DNA of 8,751 nt from an uncultured bacterium (GCA_937870675.1 CALMZN010000009.1:1-8751); one strand, 5' to 3'; positions 1-5,517 are shown, counted from the stretch's first letter. A program made the numbers and translations. Notes: a model not told the origin generated them from the letters alone.

Positions 1-2230
1 CAGAAGCATCAAAACGAATGGTAGAAAAAGTTTGACCACTTGTGCCGGCCGCAACTGTTTGGGCAGCTGGAGTTCCCAAAGTAGTCACTGACAATGATAA
101 ATCAGTAATAGTGATCAAATTAGCGTCAATTTCTACGCTATAAGGATTGGCGTAATTATTAGCTGCTGTAGCGCTCAAAGCAATGGCGTCACCAGTCACA
201 TCACCAGTGGCATCCAAATTAGAGGTTGAAGCAGTTGTAAAGTCAACACCAAATTGCACAGTATCACCATTGGCTGCATCAGCGCTCAAAGTACCAATCA
301 AGGTAATAGCATTATCACCTATTGGCAAAGTAAATGAGTCAGTAAAAGTCACTGAACCATCTTTGACCGAAGTGGAACCATCAGCGCCATCAGTAGCGCC
401 TGTCAAGTTAGTACTGCCTTTTACTAATTTCAAATTAGAAAAGTCAGAAGAACTTACTGTACCAGTGACATCAATATCAAATTTGATGGTACTAATAGTA
501 ATTGGCTCACCTTGAACTTTGAAGTTCCAAGAACCCAATGATAAGTCGGTTGTAGATTCGGACACATTGCCGGCTAAAACCACATTGGACTTGGTGACAG
601 TCAAAATACCACGACTAATAGTCACAGTTCTTCCGCCATCAATAGCGGCTGATGGAGTGACATAGGTCATATTCAAAGTATCATAGGCCATGATATCATC
701 AGCTTTTTTGACATCAAAATCTAATGTCCTACCTGAACCACCGACTATGTCGCCACGCAAGGTAAAGGTCTCGTTCTTGCCATCAGCAATCAAGCAAGGA
801 GTGCCACAAGCGCTTAAGTCAAATTTGGCATAATTGCTAACCATAGAAGCAGTAGCAACGACATTGCCGTCAACTACCAATTCCAAATTGCTAACATCAG
901 CGTCATTAGCAGAACCAACATTGTTGAATCTAACTGAATCAATGCGGATATCAGCTGAAGCGCTGTCATTGGTCATTTTGACATTCAAGAACTCAACATC
1001 TGTAGTGCCGACTTCTTCGGTCAAAGTGCTCAAATCTGGCGATTCTGAAATAGTTATATCACCAATATTGATAGTGCCATTAATACTCATTGGATTACCA
1101 ACGATTGGCAAAGAGCCAGTAATGGTGGCTATAGTGGTAATACCTGTCAAAGACAAGGTTGGATTTTCACCAGCATAGGTGGCAGCATCAGTCATCTTAC
1201 CAACCAAGGTCAAGTAAACTGTGCCATTGGCTGGAACAACTACATCTTCAGTAAAGTTGGCTTCGTGAGAAGCATTAAGAGCCTTGTAAGAAGAGCTCAA
1301 CATAGCGCCATCTTTCAAGATGTTGACGCCAGTAAAAGCGGCGTCACTGGCTGGAACGCCAGTTCTCTTGACTACCATAGAATCAATAGTGACTGGGTCA
1401 CTACCGGCTGTTAATTTCACTTTGGTGAAACCAACATGGGTAGCATTCATATAAGCTACACCAGAAGCTGGGGTATCACTAGCCAAAGAAACTGCTAAAT
1501 TACCAGCAACTACTGGCAAAGTGCCACCTTCTGTTGGAGTGAAGTCCTTGATAGTTGATTCAGTGCCAGTGACGGATGAACCATCAGTGTAGCCAGTCAA
1601 GCTGGTGACTTCAACAGCATCAGCGGCAGTGTAGCCGTTGGCTGTCAAAGCAGTGTCACTAGCAAAAGCTCTCTTGGTAGTACCATCAATATAGTAATAA
1701 GTAGTACCCATCTTGACTACAGTACCAGTGGCGTATTTGTCTGAAATATCAGCGCCAGTGGCTTTGTAGGAAGATGAGAAGAAACCTGGAATTACGTCAA
1801 CTAAGCGTAAGGTCCAGTTGTTGCCATATAAAGCTTTGGCAATAGTGTCTGTTGGGATCCAGCGTAATATTCCGCCTGGTTCAATAGCATAAACCTTGGC
1901 AGTATTCATGTGGGTCACCAATTTGGTACCGGGACGCACAGTCACAGCACCACCGTCTGGATACATATCTAGCTCGGCCACAGCTACTCTGACAACTTTG
2001 TCAAAGTTTGAATACCAAGTAAAATACTCTTTCTGACTTGGAAAGACATATTTCTTGGCATCAGTGCCGATCAAGTATACAGCAGCGCCTGTTTGACCTT
2101 TCATGGCCAACAGTGAGCCAGCTGGGTAGCTACCAGCGGCTTTGGCCAAAGGTGCAAAAGATGCGCCAACTGACCATAACACAGTGGTAATTACCACGGA
2201 GTATACGAACAATTTTTTTAATAAATTCAT
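1..2230 (-). CDS. S-layer-like secreted surface protein (3' end outside window)
   Basis: This open frame starts at the ATG complementary to 2228-2230 and stays open for 743 codons to the left edge, so the C-terminus is missing. Residues 1-31 form a clear signal peptide: MNLLKK, a hydrophobic core, then a likely cleavage after LAKA. Residues about 35-190 resemble the N-terminal module of large surface proteins in Patescibacteria, with KKYVFPS (59-65), a WY pair (72-73), VTVRPGT (96-102), VYAIEPGGILRWIP (113-126), and a second YYYIDG...KRAFAS half. From about residue 235 onward it is Thr/Ser/Gly/Val/Asp-rich beta-sandwich-like sequence in irregular tandem units. Related segments recur, such as VVVPANGTVYLTLVGKM and FTLPIGDNAITLIGTL. 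The only two cysteines I noticed are Cys475 and Cys479 (CGTPC). The likely role is a cell-surface or S-layer component. That is inferred from architecture, not from a specific family match. The start is supported by the signal peptide; no strong Shine-Dalgarno is visible (AAAGAAAA only). Confidence 0.85.
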   Translation of the reverse strand, partial: MNLLKKLFVYSVVITTVLWSVGASFAPLAKAAGSYPAGSLLAMKGQTGAAVYLIGTDAKKYVFPSQKEYFTWYSNFDKVVRVAVAELDMYPDGGAVTVRPGTKLVTHMNTAKVYAIEPGGILRWIPTDTIAKALYGNNWTLRLVDVIPGFFSSSYKATGADISDKYATGTVVKMGTTYYYIDGTTKRAFASDTALTANGYTAADAVEVTSLTGYTDGSSVTGTESTIKDFTPTEGGTLPVVAGNLAVSLASDTPASGVAYMNATHVGFTKVKLTAGSDPVTIDSMVVKRTGVPASDAAFTGVNILKDGAMLSSSYKALNASHEANFTEDVVVPANGTVYLTLVGKMTDAATYAGENPTLSLTGITTIATITGSLPIVGNPMSINGTINIGDITISESPDLSTLTEEVGTTDVEFLNVKMTNDSASADIRIDSVRFNNVGSANDADVSNLELVVDGNVVATASMVSNYAKFDLSACGTPCLIADGKNETFTLRGDIVGGSGRTLDFDVKKADDIMAYDTLNMTYVTPSAAIDGGRTVTISRGILTVTKSNVVLAGNVSESTTDLSLGSWNFKVQGEPITISTIKFDIDVTGTVSSSDFSNLKLVKGSTNLTGATDGADGSTSVKDGSVTFTDSFTLPIGDNAITLIGTLSADAANGDTVQFGVDFTTASTSNLDATGDVTGDAIALSATAANNYANPYSVEIDANLITITDLSLSVTTLGTPAAQTVAAGTSGQTFSTIRFDAS

Positions 2231-2242
2231 TTTTCTTTGTTA

Positions 2243-2248
2243 ATTATA
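2243..2248 (-). promoter_or_regulatory. Candidate -10 box (TATAAT) before the surface-protein gene
   Basis: A perfect TATAAT on the minus strand lies 12 bases upstream of the ATG at 2230. Transcription from it would give a leader of only about six bases. The -35 region at 17-18 bp spacing is just T-rich (TTTTTC). It could be a real promoter for a nearly leaderless mRNA, or chance in an AT-rich stretch. Confidence 0.3.
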
Positions 2249-2288
2249 ATGTCCCAAAAACTTTTGAAAAAAGCCGTAAGCAGTAGGC

Positions 2289-2311
2289 ATCTCATATGAT
2301 CAGTATGAGAT
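2289..2311. repeat. 23-bp operator-like inverted repeat
   Basis: ATCTCATA (2289-2296) and TATGAGAT (2304-2311) are perfect 8-bp inverted arms around a 7-base centre that itself contains the palindrome TGATCA. It lies about 60-80 bp upstream of the surface-protein start. The symmetry fits a dimeric repressor or activator site, or an RNA hairpin in a leader. No particular regulator can be named. Confidence 0.45.
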
Positions 2312-2429
2312 TAAACTATGAATCAAAGGACTTAAAGCCACTAGGGGCTATATCGACCTTTCTAATCACAGTGACCATAGGCCCAAAACGCAGTCACCAT
2401 TTTCTCGGGTTAAGGAACAGTTATTTAAT

Positions 2430-2460
2430 GCCCTAGATGACTTATTATCGTCATAAGGGC
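2430..2460. repeat. Imperfect hairpin, two 5-bp stems
   Basis: GCCCT (2430-2434) pairs with AGGGC (2456-2460) and ATGAC (2437-2441) pairs with GTCAT (2450-2454). They are separated by a small internal loop (AG opposite A), with an 8-base AT-rich apical loop. No T-tract follows on either strand, so it is not an obvious intrinsic terminator. Confidence 0.45.
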
Positions 2461-2461
2461 T

Positions 2462-2498
2462 TCCCTAGATCGCGCGCGATTTAGCGATAAGTTAGGGA
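2462..2498. repeat. Hairpin with a GC-rich palindromic core
   Basis: Outer arms TCCCTA (2462-2467) and TAGGGA (2493-2498) enclose ATCGC...GCGAT. The interior carries the 12-bp perfect palindrome ATCGCGCGCGAT at 2469-2480. It follows the previous hairpin after one base. The alternating CG core is unusual for this AT-rich spacer. Function unknown. Confidence 0.45.
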
Positions 2499-2533
2499 CA
2501 AAAGAATCCGTCATACGAAATTCACTCTCAATC

Positions 2534-2616
2534 GTCATTCCCGCGAAAGCGGGAATCCACCAATACCATACCTCGTGGCTAATCAATGGTGGATCCCGCA
2601 TCAAGTGCGGGATGAC
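2534..2616. repeat. GTCATTCCCGCG-type dispersed palindromic repeat (MITE/REP-like)
   Basis: The left end GTCATTCCCGCG folds into a 7-bp hairpin (TTCCCGC-GAAA-GCGGGAA, 2538-2555). The right end has an 8-bp hairpin (ATCCCGCA-TCAAG-TGCGGGAT, 2593-2613) and closes with GATGAC. The two halves are also mutually inverted: GGGAATCCACCA (2551-2562) faces TGGTGGATCCC (2587-2597). The whole 83-bp unit can therefore fold as one long imperfect stem. The core resembles the GTCATTCCCGCGAAAGCGGG repeats scattered through many bacterial genomes, a resemblance recalled rather than searched. No target-site duplication is evident. A third small hairpin (CACGC/GCGTG, 2616-2632) adjoins its right end. Confidence 0.65.
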
Positions 2617-2725
2617 ACGCTTTTGATGCGTGACAGAACCTCTTGCCCATAACCTACCTTCGACTGACTAGGTCGACATCGGCTAGATCTTGGGGTCAAA
2701 TACGCTAATTATTTAAACTTACTTA

Positions 2726-4093
2726 TTAATAAAAATCTTTGGGAGCCAGCTCTTCGGGAATGCCTTCATCTGCTTTGATGCCCTGCTCAGAAATCAGCTC
2801 TGGAGTAGTGGTCTCATCGCTTGATTTTATAACGGTGCTGGTAGTGGTTGGTCTAGTGCTAGTAGTGACTGGCGGAATAATCGGCTTAGTGCTAGTAGGC
2901 GTACTAGTGCTAGTGTTGACGCTATTATTTTCAGCCGCGGCTTCTATTCTTTTGATTACTGTTTCGGCTTGCTGATAAGTTTCTTTGACTTGAGTAATCT
3001 TTTCCATACTGTCTTTGAGATTACCCTTCTCCAGCAAATCTTTGGCCTGAACCAAATTGGCCTCCATAATCTCTGGATGCATTTTCAAGCTATCAATACT
3101 CTCTATGGCCTTGGCATCCGATTCGCCTTCTTTAAGATTACTTGATTTTGGCAAACTAATAATATCTTTGTTGTCCACGCTCTCTACTTTATCTTTGGCA
3201 TTGGCTACTTCTTGGGACACAACCTGCAATTCTGAAGTGATAATTTTAGTCACTACTTCTGTCACGGCTTTTAGCTCTTCGACATTGGCTCCGTTCTGGC
3301 TGACTACAGTCGCGCTAGGAGTCGAGTTGATATTGTTGGAAACATCTTTAGCGACATTATTTACTACCTCTTCGTGCACAGTAATGGCTAGGTTGACAGC
3401 CGAATCCTTTACCTCTTGATTTATTTTTTTAGCATCATCCAATACTTTGCTTATTTCTGTATTTTGAGAATTTGATACTTTTTGGTTGAGATTATTGGCA
3501 GTTTCGTTGGCGACAATGGCTACTTTTTCCACCAAAGCCACTACCTGCATTGGCGTTTTTTCCTCTTTGACAATCTTGAGCGAGTTATCCACAGCTACCA
3601 CATCTCTTTCTAGATGACTGACTGCTTTTTTGATGGCTACTTCTTTTTTGGTGCTGTCTTCGGGACTGACACTATCTTCATCTTTCAAAATCTTATCTAT
3701 TTCATTTAGGCGAGTATTGATGTGCTTGATGTGAATTTCGGTTTTTTTGACTGGACTCAAGGTCAATGCTAGCTCGGCCTCCTCCATATTGCGCTTGATG
3801 GGCCAGAGCATCTCGCCCGGCACAGAGGCCTGGGCGACCAAGCTGAATCCCGAGCCGACTGACAATACCAGCACCACGGCTACTACTTTGGTCAAGGATG
3901 GCACAATCTTGCCAAAAAAGTTGGCAAAAAATAAATTAAAGCCATCGTTGAATGATCGCTTTTGGGATTTTATCAAGCGACTTTGGACTGTCACCTCAGA
4001 CATAATAGAATACTTGGTGGCGTGAGCCCATTGCTCATCAGGGTTGATGCTTGATAATTTTTTTAATTGAGCTAGTGATTTTCGAATGCTCAT
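2726..4093 (-). CDS. DUF5667-like membrane protein, putative ECF sigma regulator
   Basis: A 455-residue protein encoded 41 bp downstream of the sigma factor gene. Residues 1-60 are basic and probably cytoplasmic; the INPDEQW motif (16-22) is typical of Patescibacteria proteins placed after ECF sigma genes. Residues about 63-88 form one membrane-spanning helix. Just after it, VPGEMLWPIKRNMEEAELAL (91-110) matches the start of a DUF5667-type domain, followed by a long helical, coiled-coil-like extracytoplasmic part to about 390. A Ser/Thr/Pro-rich tail (about 391-425) has repeated STSTPTST-like blocks and suggests a wall or surface linker. There is no zinc anti-sigma HxxxCxxC motif. Its position suggests it holds or senses for the sigma factor across the membrane, but direct anti-sigma activity is inferred. 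The start is supported by GGAG 11 bases upstream. Confidence 0.8.
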   Translation of the reverse strand: MSIRKSLAQLKKLSSINPDEQWAHATKYSIMSEVTVQSRLIKSQKRSFNDGFNLFFANFFGKIVPSLTKVVAVVLVLSVGSGFSLVAQASVPGEMLWPIKRNMEEAELALTLSPVKKTEIHIKHINTRLNEIDKILKDEDSVSPEDSTKKEVAIKKAVSHLERDVVAVDNSLKIVKEEKTPMQVVALVEKVAIVANETANNLNQKVSNSQNTEISKVLDDAKKINQEVKDSAVNLAITVHEEVVNNVAKDVSNNINSTPSATVVSQNGANVEELKAVTEVVTKIITSELQVVSQEVANAKDKVESVDNKDIISLPKSSNLKEGESDAKAIESIDSLKMHPEIMEANLVQAKDLLEKGNLKDSMEKITQVKETYQQAETVIKRIEAAAENNSVNTSTSTPTSTKPIIPPVTTSTRPTTTSTVIKSSDETTTPELISEQGIKADEGIPEELAPKDFY

Positions 4094-4104
4094 AATTTTT
4101 TATA

Positions 4105-4127
4105 CTCCAGCTGAGACAGACAGCTGG
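4105..4127 (-). promoter_or_regulatory. Intercistronic hairpin overlapping the Shine-Dalgarno of the DUF5667-like gene
   Basis: On the minus-strand mRNA, CCAGCTG and CAGCTGG (4127-4121 and 4113-4107) form a perfect 7-bp stem with a 7-base loop. The Shine-Dalgarno GGAG lies at 4108-4105, so its two Gs are paired in the 3' arm. The sigma gene's stop codon is 8 bases before the 5' arm. A ribosome terminating there could open the stem, so the layout fits translational coupling of the two proteins. The pairing is seen; the coupling is inferred. Confidence 0.5.
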
Positions 4128-4134
4128 GTGATTA

Positions 4135-4689
4135 TTATTTGTTGTTAGTTAAAGATTTTAATTTATTCAACGACCGATGCAGAAGCACGCGAGTATTATT
4201 TTTGTCCTTTTGCATGATCTGCGCTATATCATCTATAGAGAGATCTTCGACATAGCGTAATATGAGAACCTCTTGATATTCGGCTTTCATTTTTTTCAAA
4301 TGATCCAGCAGGACTTGAAGGTCAATTTCCTTGTCTATTAAACTTGTCTTTTGGTCGCTATATGGATCCTCGGTCTCATCAGCGTATTCTAGTGGCAATT
4401 CTTGGCGACTGGACAAGCGGTAATAATCAATGATGCTATTGCGCGCTACTCGGAAGATAAAAGCCGCAAAATTCTGAATCTCTTTTTTATCTACCAAATG
4501 TTGCCAGACCTTCAAAAAAATGTCTTGAGTAAGGTCCTGAGCCACCACCTTATCGCTCACCCTTATGTAGGTAAAACGATAAATGCGCTTAACATATTGG
4601 TCATAAAAAAAAGCGAAGGCCTCTGAATCACCATTTTTCAGCTTAAGCAACTGGATTTTCTCTTGTAAACTATCCTTCAAACTGTACAT
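4135..4689 (-). CDS. ECF-type RNA polymerase sigma factor (sigma-70 family)
   Basis: A 184-residue protein of normal ECF length. Sigma region 2 spans about residues 22-93: DSEAFAFFYDQYVKRIYRF, then the polymerase-binding motif DLTQDIFLKVW (52-62), then FAAFIFRVARNSIIDYYR with the usual R-ARN-I-D-YR pattern. An acidic linker (ADETEDPYSD) leads to region 4 at about 126-178, which contains YQEVLILRYVEDLSIDDIAQ and a helix-turn-helix ending in VLLHRSLNKLK. It directs core RNA polymerase to a dedicated promoter set. It is the first gene of a two-gene operon with the DUF5667-like membrane protein, its probable partner. A strong housekeeping-type promoter lies about 110 bp upstream. No clear Shine-Dalgarno precedes the ATG at 4689. 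I cannot assign an ECF subgroup. Confidence 0.92.
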   Translation of the reverse strand: MYSLKDSLQEKIQLLKLKNGDSEAFAFFYDQYVKRIYRFTYIRVSDKVVAQDLTQDIFLKVWQHLVDKKEIQNFAAFIFRVARNSIIDYYRLSSRQELPLEYADETEDPYSDQKTSLIDKEIDLQVLLDHLKKMKAEYQEVLILRYVEDLSIDDIAQIMQKDKNNTRVLLHRSLNKLKSLTNNK

Positions 4690-4739
4690 AAATATAGACG
4701 AGCTTATAGCCCAAATATTACACTTTTATTACACCACTT

Positions 4740-4785
4740 AAATACTAGCATATTTGAGCTATTATTGCCCTATTACTAGCAATAG
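4740..4785. promoter_or_regulatory. Paired TACTAGCA sites in the sigma-operon leader
   Basis: TACTAGCA occurs at 4743-4750 and 4774-4781, exactly 31 bp apart (about three helical turns). Each sits in its own short inverted repeat: AAATA/TATTT (4740-4755) and CTATT/AATAG (4770-4785). Both lie between the predicted transcription start (about 4797) and the sigma start codon. Repetition on one DNA face fits a cooperative operator; the binding protein is unknown. Confidence 0.4.
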
Positions 4786-4803
4786 TAACTTTAGATTGAA
4801 AAA

Positions 4804-4832
4804 ATTATAACAGATTTGAGTTTCTTTGTAAA
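4804..4832 (-). promoter_or_regulatory. Sigma70-type promoter of the ECF sigma/DUF5667 operon
   Basis: On the minus strand, TTTACA (4832-4827) is followed after exactly 17 bp by a perfect TATAAT (4809-4804). Initiation would be near 4797, giving a leader of about 107 bases before the ATG at 4689. This is the best promoter match in the window. It implies basal transcription by the housekeeping polymerase rather than obvious self-activation. Confidence 0.65.
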
Positions 4833-4839
4833 GCTTGGG

Positions 4840-4869
4840 TCAACCTTCGAGGTTGAAGTAATCAACCTT
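4840..4869. repeat. 17-bp palindrome copy 1 plus a half-site
   Basis: TCAACCT-TCG-AGGTTGA at 4840-4856 is a perfect 7-bp inverted repeat around three bases. A direct half-copy, TCAACCTT, follows at 4862-4869. It lies just upstream of the -35 box of the sigma promoter (4827-4832). It matches the palindromes at 5114-5130 and 5501-5517 in length, spacing and outer bases. Confidence 0.6.
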
Positions 4870-4874
4870 GTGCA

Positions 4875-5012
4875 GCTCGCTGGCCTATACAAACGTCATT
4901 CTGGAGGGATCCGCCAGCTGGCGGAGACCGATAGAATCTAAAAGCGTGGATTCTATCGCTTCGTCGCGTCTGACGCGACGGCGCTCCAGAATGACCCATA
5001 CGGCCAGCGAGC
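4875..5012. repeat. 138-bp nested inverted-repeat element (MITE-like)
   Basis: The outermost arms are GCTCGCTGGCC (4875-4885) and GGCCAGCGAGC (5002-5012), a perfect 11-bp match. Inside, GTCATTCTGGAG (4895-4906) faces CTCCAGAATGAC (4984-4995), 12 bp perfect. Innermost, CGATAGAATC (4929-4938) faces GATTCTATCG (4949-4958). Two side palindromes sit between these layers: TCCGCCAGCTGGCGGA (4910-4925, perfect 16 bp) and CGTCGCGTC-T-GACGCGACG (4962-4980). One strand can thus fold as a stem with two lateral hairpins. It is much more GC-rich than its surroundings, which suggests an inserted non-coding element. It lies exactly between the divergent sigma and HTH promoters. Confidence 0.75.
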
Positions 5013-5043
5013 CACATAAAATACCAATAATGTAAGATGTTGC

Positions 5044-5072
5044 TTGATTTTTTATTACAAAAGGTGTAGAAT
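5044..5072 (+). promoter_or_regulatory. Sigma70-type promoter for the HTH gene
   Basis: TTGATT (5044-5049) is followed after 17 bp by TAGAAT (5067-5072). Transcription would start near 5079, giving a leader of about 72 bases that contains the palindrome at 5114-5130. It points away from the sigma-operon promoter, with the nested repeat element between them. Confidence 0.5.
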
Positions 5073-5113
5073 AGTGTATACATAAACATTAATTTATTAA
5101 AATTACTTAAAAA

Positions 5114-5130
5114 ACAACCCATGGGGTTGA
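5114..5130. repeat. 17-bp palindrome copy 2 (5' side of the HTH gene)
   Basis: ACAACCC-ATG-GGGTTGA has 6-bp perfect arms (5115-5120 and 5124-5129) around ATG. It differs from the TCAACCC...GGGTTGA form only in its first base. It sits in the predicted leader, 20 bases before the HTH start codon, where it could act as an operator or an mRNA hairpin. Confidence 0.6.
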
Positions 5131-5150
5131 CGCAAAAATAATATTAATAT

Positions 5151-5483
5151 ATGGAAAATATAATTAGGTTATCGGTCTCTGAAGCGGCCAAACTATTTGG
5201 TGTGTCTTCCAAAACAATCCGCCAAGCAATCAAAAATGAAGCGCTCAAATATATTGTAGTCAAAGGCCGCTACAAAATAAGTTTTGCCTCTCTAGTAGAA
5301 TGGTCGCAAAAATCTACTCGTCGCTACAATCAGCTCCAAAAACAGGGTTTGGGACAATTTGTTGACCAGTGGAAAATCCGTAATAAAAAATACAGTCCTA
5401 GTCCAGAATTGATAGTTAAAAAAATCGACCCGACGGGTGACCAAGGCGGAAAAATAAAGCTAAACAAAAAAACCTTGAGTTAA
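5151..5483 (+). CDS. Excisionase/MerR-like helix-turn-helix DNA-binding protein
   Basis: A 110-residue protein and the only plus-strand gene supported here. Residues 7-52 match the small winged HTH fold of excisionase-family proteins: SVSEAAKLFGVSSKTIRQAI (8-27) gives the two HTH helices. A short hairpin, KYIVVKGRYKIS (33-44), follows, and FASLVEWS (45-52) closes the domain. The rest (53-110) is basic, polar and probably flexible, without a recognised domain. It would bind DNA, as a local regulator or an architectural factor; no integrase gene is visible to make it a true excisionase. It is divergent from the sigma operon and convergent with the HtrA-like gene. No Shine-Dalgarno precedes the ATG at 5151. 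Its last codons are built from a repeat copy (5425-5440) and a terminator stem (5470-5494), so the C-terminal tail may not be conserved. Confidence 0.82.
   Translation: MENIIRLSVSEAAKLFGVSSKTIRQAIKNEALKYIVVKGRYKISFASLVEWSQKSTRRYNQLQKQGLGQFVDQWKIRNKKYSPSPELIVKKIDPTGDQGGKIKLNKKTLS
5425..5440. repeat. 17-bp palindrome copy 3, degenerate, inside the HTH gene
   Basis: TCGACCCGACGGGTGA equals the reverse complement of the 5501-5517 copy apart from one substitution and one missing base. It encodes residues about 92-97 (IDPTGD) of the HTH protein. Its core ACCCGACGGGT (5428-5438) is the exact reverse complement of 5504-5514, so the two could pair around the terminator. Confidence 0.5.
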
Positions 5484-5494
5484 ACTCAGGGTTT
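5470..5494. terminator. Shared terminator hairpin between convergent genes
   Basis: AACCTTGAGT (5471-5480) pairs with ACTCAGGGTT (5484-5493) with one G-T wobble, and A5470-T5494 extends it to 11 bp. The three-base loop is exactly the TAA stop codon of the HTH gene. On the minus strand the stem runs into GGTTTTTTTG, a good intrinsic terminator for the HtrA-like transcript. On the plus strand it is followed only by a weak tract, TTTCTCTATT. Confidence 0.7.
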
Positions 5495-5500
5495 CTCTAT

Positions 5501-5517
5501 TCAACCCGTCGGGTTGA
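5501..5517. repeat. 17-bp palindrome copy 4, abutting the HtrA-like stop codon
   Basis: TCAACCC-GTC-GGGTTGA is a perfect 7-bp inverted repeat around three bases. It begins immediately after the minus-strand stop codon (5520-5518) of the HtrA-like gene and precedes the terminator hairpin by six bases. It could help terminate or protect the 3' end of that mRNA, or be another copy of the local binding site. Confidence 0.6.

Larger units (their letters stand above)
2231..2725. other. Gene-free, hairpin-rich spacer
   Basis: This 495-bp stretch separates the surface-protein gene from the DUF5667-like gene, both read on the minus strand. I find no convincing coding frame, tRNA or recognised riboswitch. 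It holds a row of inverted repeats (2289-2311, 2430-2460, 2462-2498, 2534-2632), which are listed separately. No classic hairpin-plus-T-tract terminator is visible just downstream of the stop at 2726. Transcripts of the sigma/DUF5667 operon may therefore continue into this region or end at one of the GC-rich hairpins. It could also be a long structured leader for the surface-protein mRNA. Confidence 0.6.

Noticed and set aside
183..1178. Plus-strand open frames at 183-515 and 834-1178
   Set aside because: They lie antisense to the surface-protein gene, and their Val/Ser/Pro/Thr-rich composition mirrors its repetitive codons.
2739..4025. Plus-strand open frames at 2739-2975, 3057-3419 and 3747-4025
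   Set aside because: They are antisense to the DUF5667-like gene, whose coding frame has a clear domain layout; they show no start signals.
4862..5122. Minus-strand open frame of 86 codons
   Set aside because: It runs through the nested inverted-repeat element and the HTH promoter region, and its Arg/Ser/Gly-rich C-terminal half is what translated palindromes look like. It has no ribosome binding site or recognisable domain.
5127..5164. TTGACG (5127-5132) with TATAAT (5159-5164) as a promoter of the HTH gene
   Set aside because: The spacing is 26 bp, and the -10 lies inside the coding sequence after the ATG. The upstream TTGATT/TAGAAT pair fits better.
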